From NCBI RefSeq assembly GCF_007989825.1, contig NZ_BJUA01000016.1, positions 1 through 64,000 on the forward strand: a stretch of DNA of 64,000 nucleotides. Direction: 5' to 3'. A program made the position numbers and the translations under genes. This DNA is from Cellulomonas persica (GTDB lineage Bacteria > Actinomycetota > Actinomycetes > Actinomycetales > Cellulomonadaceae). This document shows, piece by piece, positions 25,591 through 34,639 of this stretch. The notes beneath the pieces are model-generated. The model saw only the letters and a list, made by a program, of their open reading frames with translations. It ran no database searches and was not told the origin of the DNA. The first letter of the stretch is position 1. Every line of letters starts with the position of its first letter.

Positions 25591-28191
25591 GTGGTCGGTC
25601 CCGATGCACGCTCGAACCTCGTCGACGGCATCCGCGACGCGGTGCTGGCGCGGACCGACGTCGCGGTGCTCGGCCTACCCGGCTCGGGACGTACCCGTCT
25701 GCTCGGACACGTGCGCGACGCGCTCCAGGACGCCGGGCTCGACGTCCTGAGGTTCACGGCGGTGCGCGGCGAGGGTCGCCCGCTCGAGTCGCTCGCGCTC
25801 GCGGGCCTGCTGACCGGTCCCGCCGCCGCGAGCGCGCTGGCGGCGGCGGCGGACCAGCTCGCGCAGCGCGTCGCGGCTCGCCGGACGGTACTGCTCGTGG
25901 ACGACGCGGAGCGCCTCGACGAGTCGTCCGCGGCCGTGGTCGGCGCCGTGCGTGCCCGGGAGGAGACGACCGTCGTCGTCGCGTCCCGGCCGCCCGTGCC
26001 GGGGGCGCGTGCGGTGGATCTGGTCCTCGGCGTCGGGGACACGATGCTGGTCCCGTTGCCGCCGCTCGCGTTCGAGGAGATCCAGCGACTCACCGTCGAG
26101 CTCCTGGGCGGGGACGTCGACGTCGACGTGGTCGGTCGTGTCTTCGGGCTCTCGGGTGGGGTGCCGGGGATCGCGCGGACGATCGTGGTCGAGGCGCGCC
26201 GCGCGGGGCGGCTCGTGCCGGACGGCGAGCGCTGGGTCGCCCGTCACGACCTCGTGACGCCCGCGCTCGCGGTCGTCGCGGCGCGCCTGCAGGAGGGTCT
26301 CGACGAGCCGGCGCGCGACGCGTTGCACGTCCTGGCAGCGCTCGGGCCCGCCGAGCTCGAGACCGTGCTGCAGCTCGTGCCGTGGCCCGTCCTGGTGGCG
26401 CTCGACGACCACGGACTGGTGCGGTTCGTCGAGACCGAGGGGCGCCTGGTCGTCGCGCTGTTCCCGCCCGTGCTCGCGGACCACCTGCGGCACGCGGAGC
26501 GCGGCGCCCGCGGGTGGCGGGCCGCCGAGCAGATCAGCGCCGCCCTCGCGCGCAGCACCGACGCCCCCGGCGCGCATCCCGCCGTCCTGGGCTCCGCGCT
26601 GCGCTGGTCGTCGTCGCCCGAGTCCGCCGCGGTGCTGGGACGCATGCTGCGCGAGCAGTCCCGCACGACGCTGCTCGTCCGGCGTCAGGCCTGGGAGCGC
26701 GAGCCCACGGGCAGGTCGACGCTCGGGTACCTCGACGCGCTGCTGGCCCACGGCGCCCCGACCGCCGCGATCGAGGCGGTGCTCGACCACGTGCGGACGC
26801 TCGACCCGCCGACCGACGCGCCCGTGCACACGCTGGTGCTCGCGTGGGAGGCGACGTACCGCGCGCTCGAGCTCGACGACGCCGCGGGTGCGCAGCGGGT
26901 GCTCGACGTTGCGCGCCAGCAGCATCCCGAGCAGCACCTGCTGTTCGACGCGACCCAGGAGCACCTGCGGCTCCTCGGGGTGGCGACCGAGGGGACCGTA
27001 CCGCTCACGTTCACGGACCCGGCTGACGCGCCCCCGCACGACGCGCGCCGACGCGTGGCGCCGGGGACACCGGACGAGCAGGTCGGCACCGTCGTCGGGA
27101 TGATCCGCGGGGAGCGGCTCCTGGCCGACGGGCGGGTCGTCGACGCCGCAGACCTCCTGAGTCGGCTCGCGCTGCCCGCGACGTCGCCGCGGCACGACGG
27201 GGAGGCGCTCGGCCCGCTCGCACGGCTGTGCGTCGGTGAGGTCGAGGAGGCGACGTCCACCGCGATGCGGCTGCTGGACGAGGCGCAGGGCCGGCTCGAC
27301 CAGGCGGAGATCGAGCCCCACGGGTACACGGTCGCGCTCGGGCTGCTGCTCGGGGGCAGGCTCACGGACCTGCGTGAGCACCTGACGGTCATGTTCGCGC
27401 TCAACGCGCCGTCGCCGTTGCGCCCGCAGCACCGCGCGGGCCTGCTCGCTCTCGGTGCGCTGCTGTCGCTCGCCGAGAGCAACCTCCCGAGCGCTCGCAG
27501 CATGACCGAGCAGCTCGAGGGGCTCCGCGTGCTCGGGGCGTCGTTCCCGGCGGGCCGGGCCGGGCCGGTGCGCGCGGCGCTGGCGCTCGCCGCGGGGCAC
27601 GAGGGCGCCGTGGCGACGAGACCGGCCTGGTCGGCCGTGTCGGCGCTCGTCGACCAGGGTTGGGCGCTCGCGGCCGCGTTCGACGCGACCGTCCTGTCGG
27701 ACATCCACGTCGACCCGGCGGTCGCCTCACGGGTCGCAGTCCTCGCGCACGGGGCGCAGGGGACGCTGCTGCCGCTGCTGGGTCGCCACCTCGCGGCCGC
27801 CGCAGAGGGCTCGGCCGACGAGCTGCTCCGGACCGCCGACGCCCTGCGCGAGGCCGGTCTGATCCTGCACGCGACGCTCGCGCACGTGAACGCGCTGCGT
27901 GTGCTGCGCCGCCGCGGCGACCCGGCTGCTGCGGTGCGAGAGGCCGCGCGGCTCACGCAGCTCGTCGCCGAGACCGGGCAGGAGCTGCACCTGCTGGTGC
28001 CCTCGGCGGTGACCACCGCGGAGCTGACCGCACGTGAGCTCGAGGTCGCCCGGCTCGTCGCGTCGGGCCTGAGCAACCGGGAGGCCGCTGAGCGACTCGT
28101 CGTGAGCGACCGCACGGTCGACAACCACCTCTACCGGATCTACCGCAAGCTCGGCGTGGCGTCCCGCGAGGATCTCGCCCGCCTCGTCTGA
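25591..28191 (+). CDS. LAL/STAND-type LuxR-family transcriptional regulator
   Basis: 866 residues from GTG 25591 (GGAGGA overlapping). N-terminal AAA/STAND ATPase: Walker [12 protein letters not shown] (about 30-40), Walker [12 protein letters not shown]; a long helical TPR-like middle; and a C-terminal LuxR HTH ([24 protein letters not shown], quoted as far as useful, then [18 protein letters not shown]). Such large regulators integrate a ligand or partner signal with ATP binding. It directly follows the type-VII-like pair by 66 bp on the same strand and could control it, which is inference from position. Confidence 0.88.
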   Translation: MVGPDARSNLVDGIRDAVLARTDVAVLGLPGSGRTRLLGHVRDALQDAGLDVLRFTAVRGEGRPLESLALAGLLTGPAAASALAAAADQLAQRVAARRTVLLVDDAERLDESSAAVVGAVRAREETTVVVASRPPVPGARAVDLVLGVGDTMLVPLPPLAFEEIQRLTVELLGGDVDVDVVGRVFGLSGGVPGIARTIVVEARRAGRLVPDGERWVARHDLVTPALAVVAARLQEGLDEPARDALHVLAALGPAELETVLQLVPWPVLVALDDHGLVRFVETEGRLVVALFPPVLADHLRHAERGARGWRAAEQISAALARSTDAPGAHPAVLGSALRWSSSPESAAVLGRMLREQSRTTLLVRRQAWEREPTGRSTLGYLDALLAHGAPTAAIEAVLDHVRTLDPPTDAPVHTLVLAWEATYRALELDDAAGAQRVLDVARQQHPEQHLLFDATQEHLRLLGVATEGTVPLTFTDPADAPPHDARRRVAPGTPDEQVGTVVGMIRGERLLADGRVVDAADLLSRLALPATSPRHDGEALGPLARLCVGEVEEATSTAMRLLDEAQGRLDQAEIEPHGYTVALGLLLGGRLTDLREHLTVMFALNAPSPLRPQHRAGLLALGALLSLAESNLPSARSMTEQLEGLRVLGASFPAGRAGPVRAALALAAGHEGAVATRPAWSAVSALVDQGWALAAAFDATVLSDIHVDPAVASRVAVLAHGAQGTLLPLLGRHLAAAAEGSADELLRTADALREAGLILHATLAHVNALRVLRRRGDPAAAVREAARLTQLVAETGQELHLLVPSAVTTAELTARELEVARLVASGLSNREAAERLVVSDRTVDNHLYRIYRKLGVASREDLARLV

Positions 28192-28426
28192 CCGTCTCCT
28201 CTCACCGTCTCGTCGACCATCGCGTCCGATCGCCACGCCGGACGGTCCGGAGCGCCCTGCCCGCGGCCCGAGGCGACGGCACCGGACCGCCCACCCTGGT
28301 CGGCGCTGCCGCGCACACGGGTGCGGGTCGACGTACCCACCCGCCGGACCGGCGTGCTCATGCGAGCGCCCTGCGCTGCTCGTCGGCCGGCGACCGCCCC
28401 TGAGCACCCCCTGTCACCGCCGTGCG

Positions 28427-29605
28427 ATGGAGGCGAACGCGGCCGAGGGGGCCGCCCCGGCAGCACGGACGGTCACGATGCACGGCGGTCAGGTCCAGGC
28501 GACGACGAGCGAGCGCACGCGCCGGAGCGTGCCGGCCGACCGCCTCGTCGTGCTGGTTCCCGCGCACGACGAGGCCGAGGCGCTCGGCGGGACCCTCGAC
28601 GCGCTGGCCGAGCAGACGAGCGCGCCGCAGCGGGTCCTCGTCGTCGCCGACAGCTGCACGGACGACACGGCGGACGTGGCTCGTGCGCACGGCGCCGAGG
28701 TGGTCGAGACGGTCGCCAACCGTGCGCGCAAGGCCGGCGCGCTCAACCAGGCGCTCGTGCGGCTGCGGACGTCGCCGGCGGACTACGTGCTCGTCGTCGA
28801 CGCGGACACGCGACTGGCCCCGACGTTCGTCGAGACGGCCCTGGCACGGCTCGACGACGACGAGCGCCTCGGCGCGGTGAGCGGGATCTTCGAGGGCGAG
28901 CGCCCGCGGTCGGTGCTGCAGCAGCTCCAGGCCAACGAGTACGAGCGCTACCGCACGCAGATCCTCACGACGAGGCGGGTGAGCGTGGTGACCGGTACGG
29001 CCTCGATGTTCCGCCGCGCGGCGCTCGAGGAGGTCGCCGCCGCGCGCGGCGGGCGTCTGCCGGGCAGCCCGGGGGACGTGTACGACCGCGCCGCGATCAC
29101 CGAGGACTCCGAGCTGACGCTCGCGCTCAAGACGCTCGGCTGGCGGCTGGACGCGCCGCAGGAGTGCGCGTGCCTGACCGAGCTCATGCCGACGTGGGGC
29201 GACCTGCACCGCCAGCGCGTGCGCTGGTACAAGGGGATGCTCGACAACCTGCGCGAGTACGGCGTCTCGCGGGTCACGGCCCGCTACATCGGGCAGCAGC
29301 TCATGATCGGCGTCGGCATGGCCACGCTCGCGCTGCTCACGGTGCTGACCGTCGCCTCGGTGGTCGCCGGGGTGTTCGCCGTCAGCCCTTTCTGGCTGGC
29401 GATCGGCGGCGTGTTCGTCGTCAACCGGCTCGTGACCGTGTGGCCCGTGGGCCGCGACGGTCGCCTGCTCGCGGCGGCGATCCTCCCCGAGATCGTCTAC
29501 GACGTCGCCCTGCAGGCGGCGTTCCTGCGCGCGGTCGTCTGCGCGGTCGCGCGCCGCGACGTGACGTGGAACCACGTCGCGCCCCCTCCGACCGGCGTGG
29601 CGTGA
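28427..29605 (+). CDS. Membrane glycosyltransferase, family 2 (processive type)
   Basis: 392 residues. GT-A fold beginning VVLVPAHDEAEALGGTL, with the nucleotide-sugar DADT motif (LVVDADTRL), the acceptor TEDSELTLAL motif and QRVRWYKG, which corresponds to the Q-x-x-R-W signature of processive synthases such as hyaluronan, cellulose and PgaC-type enzymes. Three C-terminal hydrophobic segments (LALLTVLTVASVVAGVFAV, FWLAIGGVFVV, EIVYDVALQAAFLRAVV) form the membrane part. No clear RBS at ATG 28427. Followed closely by two very small genes, forming a putative three-gene operon. Confidence 0.87.
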   Translation: MEANAAEGAAPAARTVTMHGGQVQATTSERTRRSVPADRLVVLVPAHDEAEALGGTLDALAEQTSAPQRVLVVADSCTDDTADVARAHGAEVVETVANRARKAGALNQALVRLRTSPADYVLVVDADTRLAPTFVETALARLDDDERLGAVSGIFEGERPRSVLQQLQANEYERYRTQILTTRRVSVVTGTASMFRRAALEEVAAARGGRLPGSPGDVYDRAAITEDSELTLALKTLGWRLDAPQECACLTELMPTWGDLHRQRVRWYKGMLDNLREYGVSRVTARYIGQQLMIGVGMATLALLTVLTVASVVAGVFAVSPFWLAIGGVFVVNRLVTVWPVGRDGRLLAAAILPEIVYDVALQAAFLRAVVCAVARRDVTWNHVAPPPTGVA

Positions 29606-29657
29606 GGCCACCGGATCCCCGAGCGCCCGAGGTGTCGGGCGAGGAAGGAGCACCACC

Positions 29658-29816
29658 ATGTACGAGCTGGACGCGACCTCGATGGGCGCGCTGGCGCTGA
29701 CCGGGGCGAGCGCGGCGCAGGGCTGGGTCGCCGGCTGGACCCTCTTCATGGCGGGCCTGGCGGCGCTCGCGGTGGCGCGTGTCGCCAGGCGTCGCCTGGC
29801 GTCGGCCGCGCGATGA
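29658..29816 (+). CDS. 52-residue peptide consisting of an LAXTG-like sorting signal
   Basis: An ATG at 29658 preceded by GAGGAAGGAG at 6 nt opens a 52-codon frame: a short N-terminus (MYELDATSMGA), LALTG at residues 12-16, a hydrophobic stretch (about 21-39) and the tail [12 protein letters not shown]. That is the exact order of a sortase cell-wall sorting signal of the LAXTG class recognised by class E sortases, but with no cargo domain and no signal peptide. With a positive-inside tail the N-terminus would face outside. It is 52 bp after the GT2 stop and overlaps the next gene (ATGA). Too short for most gene callers; the RBS is the strongest support. Confidence 0.68.
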   Translation: MYELDATSMGALALTGASAAQGWVAGWTLFMAGLAALAVARVARRRLASAAR

Positions 29817-30016
29817 CGCACGGCTCGACCGAGCGGACGCCGCGCACGGACCTGGGCCTGCCCGCGGACTGGTGGCGCGAGCTGGACCGGGCCGTCGTGC
29901 TCGAGCGGCTGGGTCGGCACCGCCTCGCGGCGGCGCCCTTCGGACCGCCCGGCGTGCCCCCGCTGCACACCAGGCCGCACCCGGTCGGAGCAGCGACGCG
30001 ACGACGCGGCATCTGA
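29813..30016 (+). CDS. 67-residue hypothetical protein in GT2 operon
   Basis: Starts by ATGA overlap with the 52-residue peptide gene, implying coupled translation. The protein begins [20 protein letters not shown] and has an amphipathic segment [21 protein letters not shown], then Pro/Arg-rich sequence. No membrane helix, no signal peptide, no family recognised. Confidence 0.5.
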   Translation: MTHGSTERTPRTDLGLPADWWRELDRAVVLERLGRHRLAAAPFGPPGVPPLHTRPHPVGAATRRRGI

Positions 30017-30128
30017 GCGAGCGCGTCCCGGACGGGCACCGGCCCGCCGGGGCGCGCTCGTCGTGCTCACCGGTCACCTCGTGGGCCGGCCCCGCAGACG
30101 CGCGTGCGGCTCACCTAGGATCGGGCGC

Positions 30129-31913
30129 ATGTCCCGCATCCTGTCGGCCGTCGCGTGGCCCTACGCGAACGGTCCCCGCCACATCGGTCATGTCGCTGGC
30201 TTCGGCGTCCCGTCGGACGTCTTCTCGCGCTACATGCGCATGGCGGGCCACGACGTGCTGATGGTCTCGGGCACCGACGAGCACGGGACGCCGATCCTCG
30301 TCGAGGCGGAGAAGCAGGGCACGACGCCGCAGGCGCTCGCGGACCGGTACAACCGCGTGATCGTCGAGGACCTCACGGCGCTCGGCCTGACGTACGACCT
30401 GTTCACCCGGACGACGACGCGCAACCACTACGCGGTCGTGCAGGAGATGTTCCGCACGGTGCACAAGAACGGCTACATGGTCGAGAAGACGACCATGGGC
30501 GCGATCAGCCCGAGCACGGGCCGCACCCTGCCCGACCGCTACATCGAGGGCACGTGCCCGATCTGCGGCTACGACGGCGCTCGCGGCGACCAGTGCGACA
30601 ACTGCGGCAACCAGCTCGACCCGATCGACCTCATCAACCCGCGCAGCCGGGTCAACGGCGAGGCGCCGAAGTTCGTCGAGTCGACGCACTTCTTCCTCGA
30701 CCTGCCCGCGTTCGCGAGCGCGCTCGAGACGTGGCTGCGCGGCCGCAAGGACTGGCGTCCGAACGTGCTGAACTTCAGCCTCAACCTCATCGACGACATG
30801 CGCCCGCGCGCCATGACGCGCGACATCGACTGGGGGATCCCCGTGCCGCTGGCCGGCTGGGAGGACAACCCGAACAAGCGCCTGTACGTGTGGTTCGACG
30901 CGGTGATCGGCTACCTGTCCGCCTCGATCGAGTGGGCGCGTCGCTCGGGCGACGACGACGCATGGCGTCAGTGGTGGAACGACCCCGAGGCGCTGTCGTA
31001 CTACTTCATGGGCAAGGACAACATCACGTTCCACTCCCAGATCTGGCCCGCGGAGCTGCTGGCCTACGACGGGGAGGGCGACAAGGGCGGCACGCCCGGC
31101 CCGTACGGGGAGCTGCAGCTGCCGACCGAGGTCGTCAGCAGCGAGTTCCTCACCATGGAAGGCAAGAAGTTCGCGTCGTCGCGCGGGATCGTCATCTACG
31201 TGCGCGACATGCTCGCGCGCTACCAGCCGGACGCCTTGCGCTACTTCATCTCGGTCGCGGGTCCGGAGAACCAGGACGCGGACTTCACGTGGGCGGACTT
31301 CCTGCGCCGGACGAACGACGAGCTCGTCGCCGGCTGGGGCAACCTCGTCAACCGCACGGCGAGCATGATCCACAAGAACTTCGGCGAGATCCCGGCGGCC
31401 GGTGAGCTGCACGAGGTCGACGCGGCGCTCCTGCGGCAGTCGTCGGAGGCGTTCGGCAAGGTCGGCGAGCTGATCGGCACGCACCGCCACCGCGCGGGGA
31501 TCGACACCGCGATGCGCCTGGTCCAGGAGGCCAACCGGTACGTCTCGGAGACCGAGCCGTGGAAGCTCACGCAGGACCGCGAGCGCCTCGGCACCGTGCT
31601 CAACACGGCGGCGCAGGTCGTGAGCGACGCGAACACGCTGCTCGCACCGTTCCTGCCGCACTCGGCGCAGAAGGTGCACGAGACCCTCGGCGGCACGGGT
31701 GTGTTCGCGCCGCAGCCGCGCATCGAGGAGGTCACGGACCTCGACGACGCGTCGCGCCGGTACCCGGTCATCACGGGCGACTACCGCGACGTGCCCGCGT
31801 GGGGCTCGACGCGCCTCGTGCCGGGGACCGCCGTGGCCAAGCCGACGCCGGTGTTCACCAAGCTCGACGACTCGATCGTCGAGGAGGAGCTCGCGCGGTA
31901 CCAGGCCCGCTGA
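30129..31913 (+). CDS. metG: Methionyl-tRNA synthetase
   Basis: 594 residues from ATG 30129. Class I signature HIGH is in [11 protein letters not shown], and the KMSKS-equivalent loop is GKKFASSRG. The connective peptide carries a zinc knuckle ([18 protein letters not shown]) of the MetG1 class. An anticodon-binding helical domain ends the protein; there is no C-terminal tRNA-binding EMAP domain. Charges tRNA-Met for initiation and elongation. Its TGA overlaps the tatD start. Confidence 0.97.
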   Translation: MSRILSAVAWPYANGPRHIGHVAGFGVPSDVFSRYMRMAGHDVLMVSGTDEHGTPILVEAEKQGTTPQALADRYNRVIVEDLTALGLTYDLFTRTTTRNHYAVVQEMFRTVHKNGYMVEKTTMGAISPSTGRTLPDRYIEGTCPICGYDGARGDQCDNCGNQLDPIDLINPRSRVNGEAPKFVESTHFFLDLPAFASALETWLRGRKDWRPNVLNFSLNLIDDMRPRAMTRDIDWGIPVPLAGWEDNPNKRLYVWFDAVIGYLSASIEWARRSGDDDAWRQWWNDPEALSYYFMGKDNITFHSQIWPAELLAYDGEGDKGGTPGPYGELQLPTEVVSSEFLTMEGKKFASSRGIVIYVRDMLARYQPDALRYFISVAGPENQDADFTWADFLRRTNDELVAGWGNLVNRTASMIHKNFGEIPAAGELHEVDAALLRQSSEAFGKVGELIGTHRHRAGIDTAMRLVQEANRYVSETEPWKLTQDRERLGTVLNTAAQVVSDANTLLAPFLPHSAQKVHETLGGTGVFAPQPRIEEVTDLDDASRRYPVITGDYRDVPAWGSTRLVPGTAVAKPTPVFTKLDDSIVEEELARYQAR

Positions 31914-32875
31914 TGGCGCGTGCACGCGAGCGCGGCTGGCCCGCGTCGCCGGACCCGTTGCCGCTGCCGGTCGTCGACAACCACACGCACCTCGAGACGG
32001 TCGTCGGCTGGCGCGCGCCCGGCTGGGACGGGTCCGCCGGGAGCGTGCCGGAGGGTGACGCGTCCGACGACGAGGCGGCGGCGCCGACGCTCGAGGCCCA
32101 CCTCGAGCGCGCGGCGGGCGTCGGCGTGCCGCGGATGGTGCAGGTGGGCTGCGACGTCGAGGCGGTGCGCTGGACCGACGCGGTCGTGCGCGAGCACGGC
32201 GCGCTGCTGGGTGCGGTCGCGATCCACCCGAACGAGGCCGTGCTGCACGCGGGCGTGCACGAGGTCGCGCCGGACGGCCTCGAGCCGGACCCGCAGCCGT
32301 GGCACGACCTGCCGCTCGACGAGGCGCTCGACCTCGTCGCCCGCACGGCGCGCGGCAACGAGCGGATCCGCGCGATCGGCGAGACGGGGCTGGACCACTT
32401 CCGGGCAGGTCCGCGTGGGCGTGAGATCCAGCGGGAGGCGTTCCGGGCGCACGTGGCGCTCGCGAAGGAGCTGGGGCTGGCGCTGCAGATCCACGACCGC
32501 GACGCGCACGACGAGGTCGTCGACGTGCTGCTGCGCGACGGCGCGCCCGAGCGCACGGTGTTCCACTGCTTCTCGGGCGGGCCGGAGCTGGCGGCGCTCG
32601 CCGTGGAGCACGGCTGGTTCTGCTCGTTCGCGGGGCCGGTGTCGTTCCCGTCGAACGGGCACCTGCGGGACGCCGCGCGGCTGCTGCCGGCGGAGCTGCT
32701 GCTCGTCGAGACCGATGCGCCGTACCTCACGGTGCACCCGCTGCGCGGCCGCCCGAACGCGCCGTACCTGTTGCCCGGCACGGTGCGCGCGCTCGCCGCG
32801 GCGCGTGGTGAGGCCCTGACGGACGTGTGCGAGACGCTCCTGCGCACGTCGCAGGACGTGTACGGACCGTGGTGA
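31913..32875 (+). CDS. tatD: TatD-family metal-dependent deoxyribonuclease
   Basis: 320 residues; ATG 31913 shares a base with the metG stop (TGATG). Metal-binding residues of the TatD TIM barrel are visible: VVDNHTHLE, GETGLDHF, IHDRDAHDE, FHCFSGG and VETDAPYL. An insertion of about 25 acidic residues after strand 1 (SVPEGDASDDEAAAPTLEA) is a typical actinobacterial feature. TatD acts as a 3'-5' exonuclease on damaged DNA and RNA. Confidence 0.93.
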   Translation: MARARERGWPASPDPLPLPVVDNHTHLETVVGWRAPGWDGSAGSVPEGDASDDEAAAPTLEAHLERAAGVGVPRMVQVGCDVEAVRWTDAVVREHGALLGAVAIHPNEAVLHAGVHEVAPDGLEPDPQPWHDLPLDEALDLVARTARGNERIRAIGETGLDHFRAGPRGREIQREAFRAHVALAKELGLALQIHDRDAHDEVVDVLLRDGAPERTVFHCFSGGPELAALAVEHGWFCSFAGPVSFPSNGHLRDAARLLPAELLLVETDAPYLTVHPLRGRPNAPYLLPGTVRALAAARGEALTDVCETLLRTSQDVYGPW

Positions 32876-33009
32876 GCGCGACGACCATCGCGCCGCCGCC
32901 GCACCGTGTCACGCCGGACCACCGCGACACGCCGGGCGACACGCCGAGCGTCGTCGCGCGACCGGGTGACCACAGGGCGGAAGGGTCCAGCGACCGGCTA
33001 CCGCCGCCG

Positions 33010-33025
33010 ATCACGAATCAGTTAC
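33010..33025 (+). promoter_or_regulatory. MtrA-like direct repeat upstream of first G5/DUF348 gene
   Basis: ATCAC-N6-GTTAC, embedded in the 20-bp block TCACGA-N4-GTTACGGTCG that recurs at 34419-34438 upstream of rpfB. Half sites are 11 bp apart, one helical turn, as in MtrA response-regulator sites on rpf promoters. It ends 79 bp before the GTG at 33105. Confidence 0.5.
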
Positions 33026-33104
33026 GGTCGGACCTGCGTCCGGCCGGGGCAGGGCTGAACAGCACGACGGACCTGACTCTCGAGCCGACGGAAGGACCCG
33101 CAGC

Positions 33105-34319
33105 GTGAGCACCGCGCACCGCACTCCGCAGCGCCGTGGGGGCGCGCGTGACGGCGGTCGCAGGGTCGCTCCGCGCCGTGCCGGCGCCCGGCTCGCGCAG
33201 GGGCTCGTCGTGGCGCTCGTCGTCGGTGCCACCAGCGCGTTCGCGGTGCTGCACAAGGAGGTGACCGTCGACGTCGACGGGCAGCTCGTGCAGGTCGAGG
33301 GCTTCGGTCGCACGGTCGGTCAGGTGCTGGCCGCGGGCGGGGTCGAGGTCGGAGAGCGCGACCTCGTGGCGCCGGGCACGGGCGAGGCGGTGACGAAGGG
33401 CGACCAGATCGTCGTGCGCCACGCACGCCAGCTCCAGGTCGAGGTCGACGGCGAGCCCGAGACCGTGTGGACCACCGCGCTCACGGTCGGGGAGGCCGTC
33501 GAGGCGCTCGGTCTGCGGGACGGTGAGGTCCGCCTGTCGGCGTCGCGCTCGTCGTCGCTCGGCCGCGGGACGCTGCACGTCTCGACCCAGAAGACCATCC
33601 ACCTCGTCGTCGACGGCCAGGTGATCGACGGCGTGTCCACCGCGACGACCGTGCGCGACGCGCTGCGGGACATCGGCCTGGTGCTCAACGAGGGCGACCA
33701 GCTCTCGGTGCCGCTCGACGCCGCCGCGGTCGACGGCCTCGCGGTCCTGGTCACGCGCGGCCAGAACGGTGGCGAGGTCGTCACCGAGGCCCTGCCGTTC
33801 GAGACGCAGGAGATCGAGGACGACGACCTCATCAAGGGCACGCGGATCATCACGCAGGCCGGGCGCGCGGGTGTGCGCACCACGACGTACGACCTGGAGG
33901 TCGTGGGCGGCGTGGTCGTGGGCCGCACGGTGGTCACGTCGATCATCACGACGGCGCCCGTGACGCAGATCGTCAAGGTCGGCACGTCGCAGCTGCCGAC
34001 GAACGCGAAGGTGTCCCCGGGCAGCGCGCAGGCGCTCGGCAAGGAGATGGCCGCGGCGCGCGGCTGGGGCGACGACCAGTTCGCCTGCCTGCTCACCCTG
34101 TGGAACCACGAGAGCGGCTGGCGCGTCGACGCGCACAACAAGTCCTCGGGTGCGTACGGCATCCCGCAGGCCCTGCCGGGCTCGAAGATGGCGTCGGTCG
34201 CGAGCGACTGGCGGACCAATCCTGCGACGCAGATCACATGGGGCCTGAACTACATCAAGGGGCGTTACAAGACCCCGTGCGGCGCTTGGGCGCACTTCAC
34301 CGCCAAGCACTGGTACTGA
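33105..34319 (+). CDS. Secreted DUF348/G5 cell-wall hydrolase with lytic-transglycosylase-like end
   Basis: 404 residues from GTG 33105 (GAAGGA upstream). Arginine-rich cytosolic N-terminus and signal anchor (about 28-47, GLVVALVVGATSAFAVL), three DUF348 repeats (VTVDVDGQLVQVEGFGRTVG and two more), a G5 domain (TEALPFETQEIEDDDLIKGT), and a C-terminal domain CLLTLWNHESGWRVDAHN ... GAYGIPQALPGSKM with a glutamate at the position of transglycosylase catalysts. This last domain resembles aggregation-promoting-factor/SLT enzymes, not the Rpf fold, although the rest matches RpfB. Likely cleaves peptidoglycan during growth or resuscitation. Tandem with rpfB. Confidence 0.88.
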   Translation: MSTAHRTPQRRGGARDGGRRVAPRRAGARLAQGLVVALVVGATSAFAVLHKEVTVDVDGQLVQVEGFGRTVGQVLAAGGVEVGERDLVAPGTGEAVTKGDQIVVRHARQLQVEVDGEPETVWTTALTVGEAVEALGLRDGEVRLSASRSSSLGRGTLHVSTQKTIHLVVDGQVIDGVSTATTVRDALRDIGLVLNEGDQLSVPLDAAAVDGLAVLVTRGQNGGEVVTEALPFETQEIEDDDLIKGTRIITQAGRAGVRTTTYDLEVVGGVVVGRTVVTSIITTAPVTQIVKVGTSQLPTNAKVSPGSAQALGKEMAAARGWGDDQFACLLTLWNHESGWRVDAHNKSSGAYGIPQALPGSKMASVASDWRTNPATQITWGLNYIKGRYKTPCGAWAHFTAKHWY

Positions 34320-34639
34320 CGAATCCTTGACCATCGCCTCACCGACGGATGGGGCGACCGCGGCGTCGGCGTGACCGGCGAAGCCTGCAGCCCGGGGCAA
34401 CAGCGCTTGGCGTACAGGTCACGAGAAGGTTACGGTCGCTGGTCGTTGCTCCGTTCGTGGCCCGTGGACCCCCGCGGGTGGGAGCTGCAACGCGGTCGGC
34501 CCCGCACGTAGCGGTCCGACCACAGTCAGCCGGATCGGGGATCCGGGACCGATGGTGACGGCTCCCTCCAGCCGCCACGGCAACGCCGGCTCGTCCGGCA
34601 CGCGCGTCGGGCGTCCGTGCTGGACGCGCCCCGTACCCC
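34320..34639 (+). promoter_or_regulatory. rpfB upstream region with MtrA-like repeat
   Basis: This 320 bp gap contains GTCAC-N6-GTTAC at 34418-34433, which matches the consensus direct repeat described for MtrA, within the same 20-bp block seen upstream of the preceding gene. About 200 bp of leader would remain before the rpfB GTG. I looked for the ydaO-type c-di-AMP riboswitch known from some actinobacterial rpf leaders and could not recognise its conserved blocks. Otherwise nothing definite. Confidence 0.5.

Noticed and set aside
34320-34639. ydaO-type c-di-AMP riboswitch upstream of rpfB
   Set aside because: Expected from other Actinobacteria, but I could not recognise the conserved blocks; a covariance search would decide.
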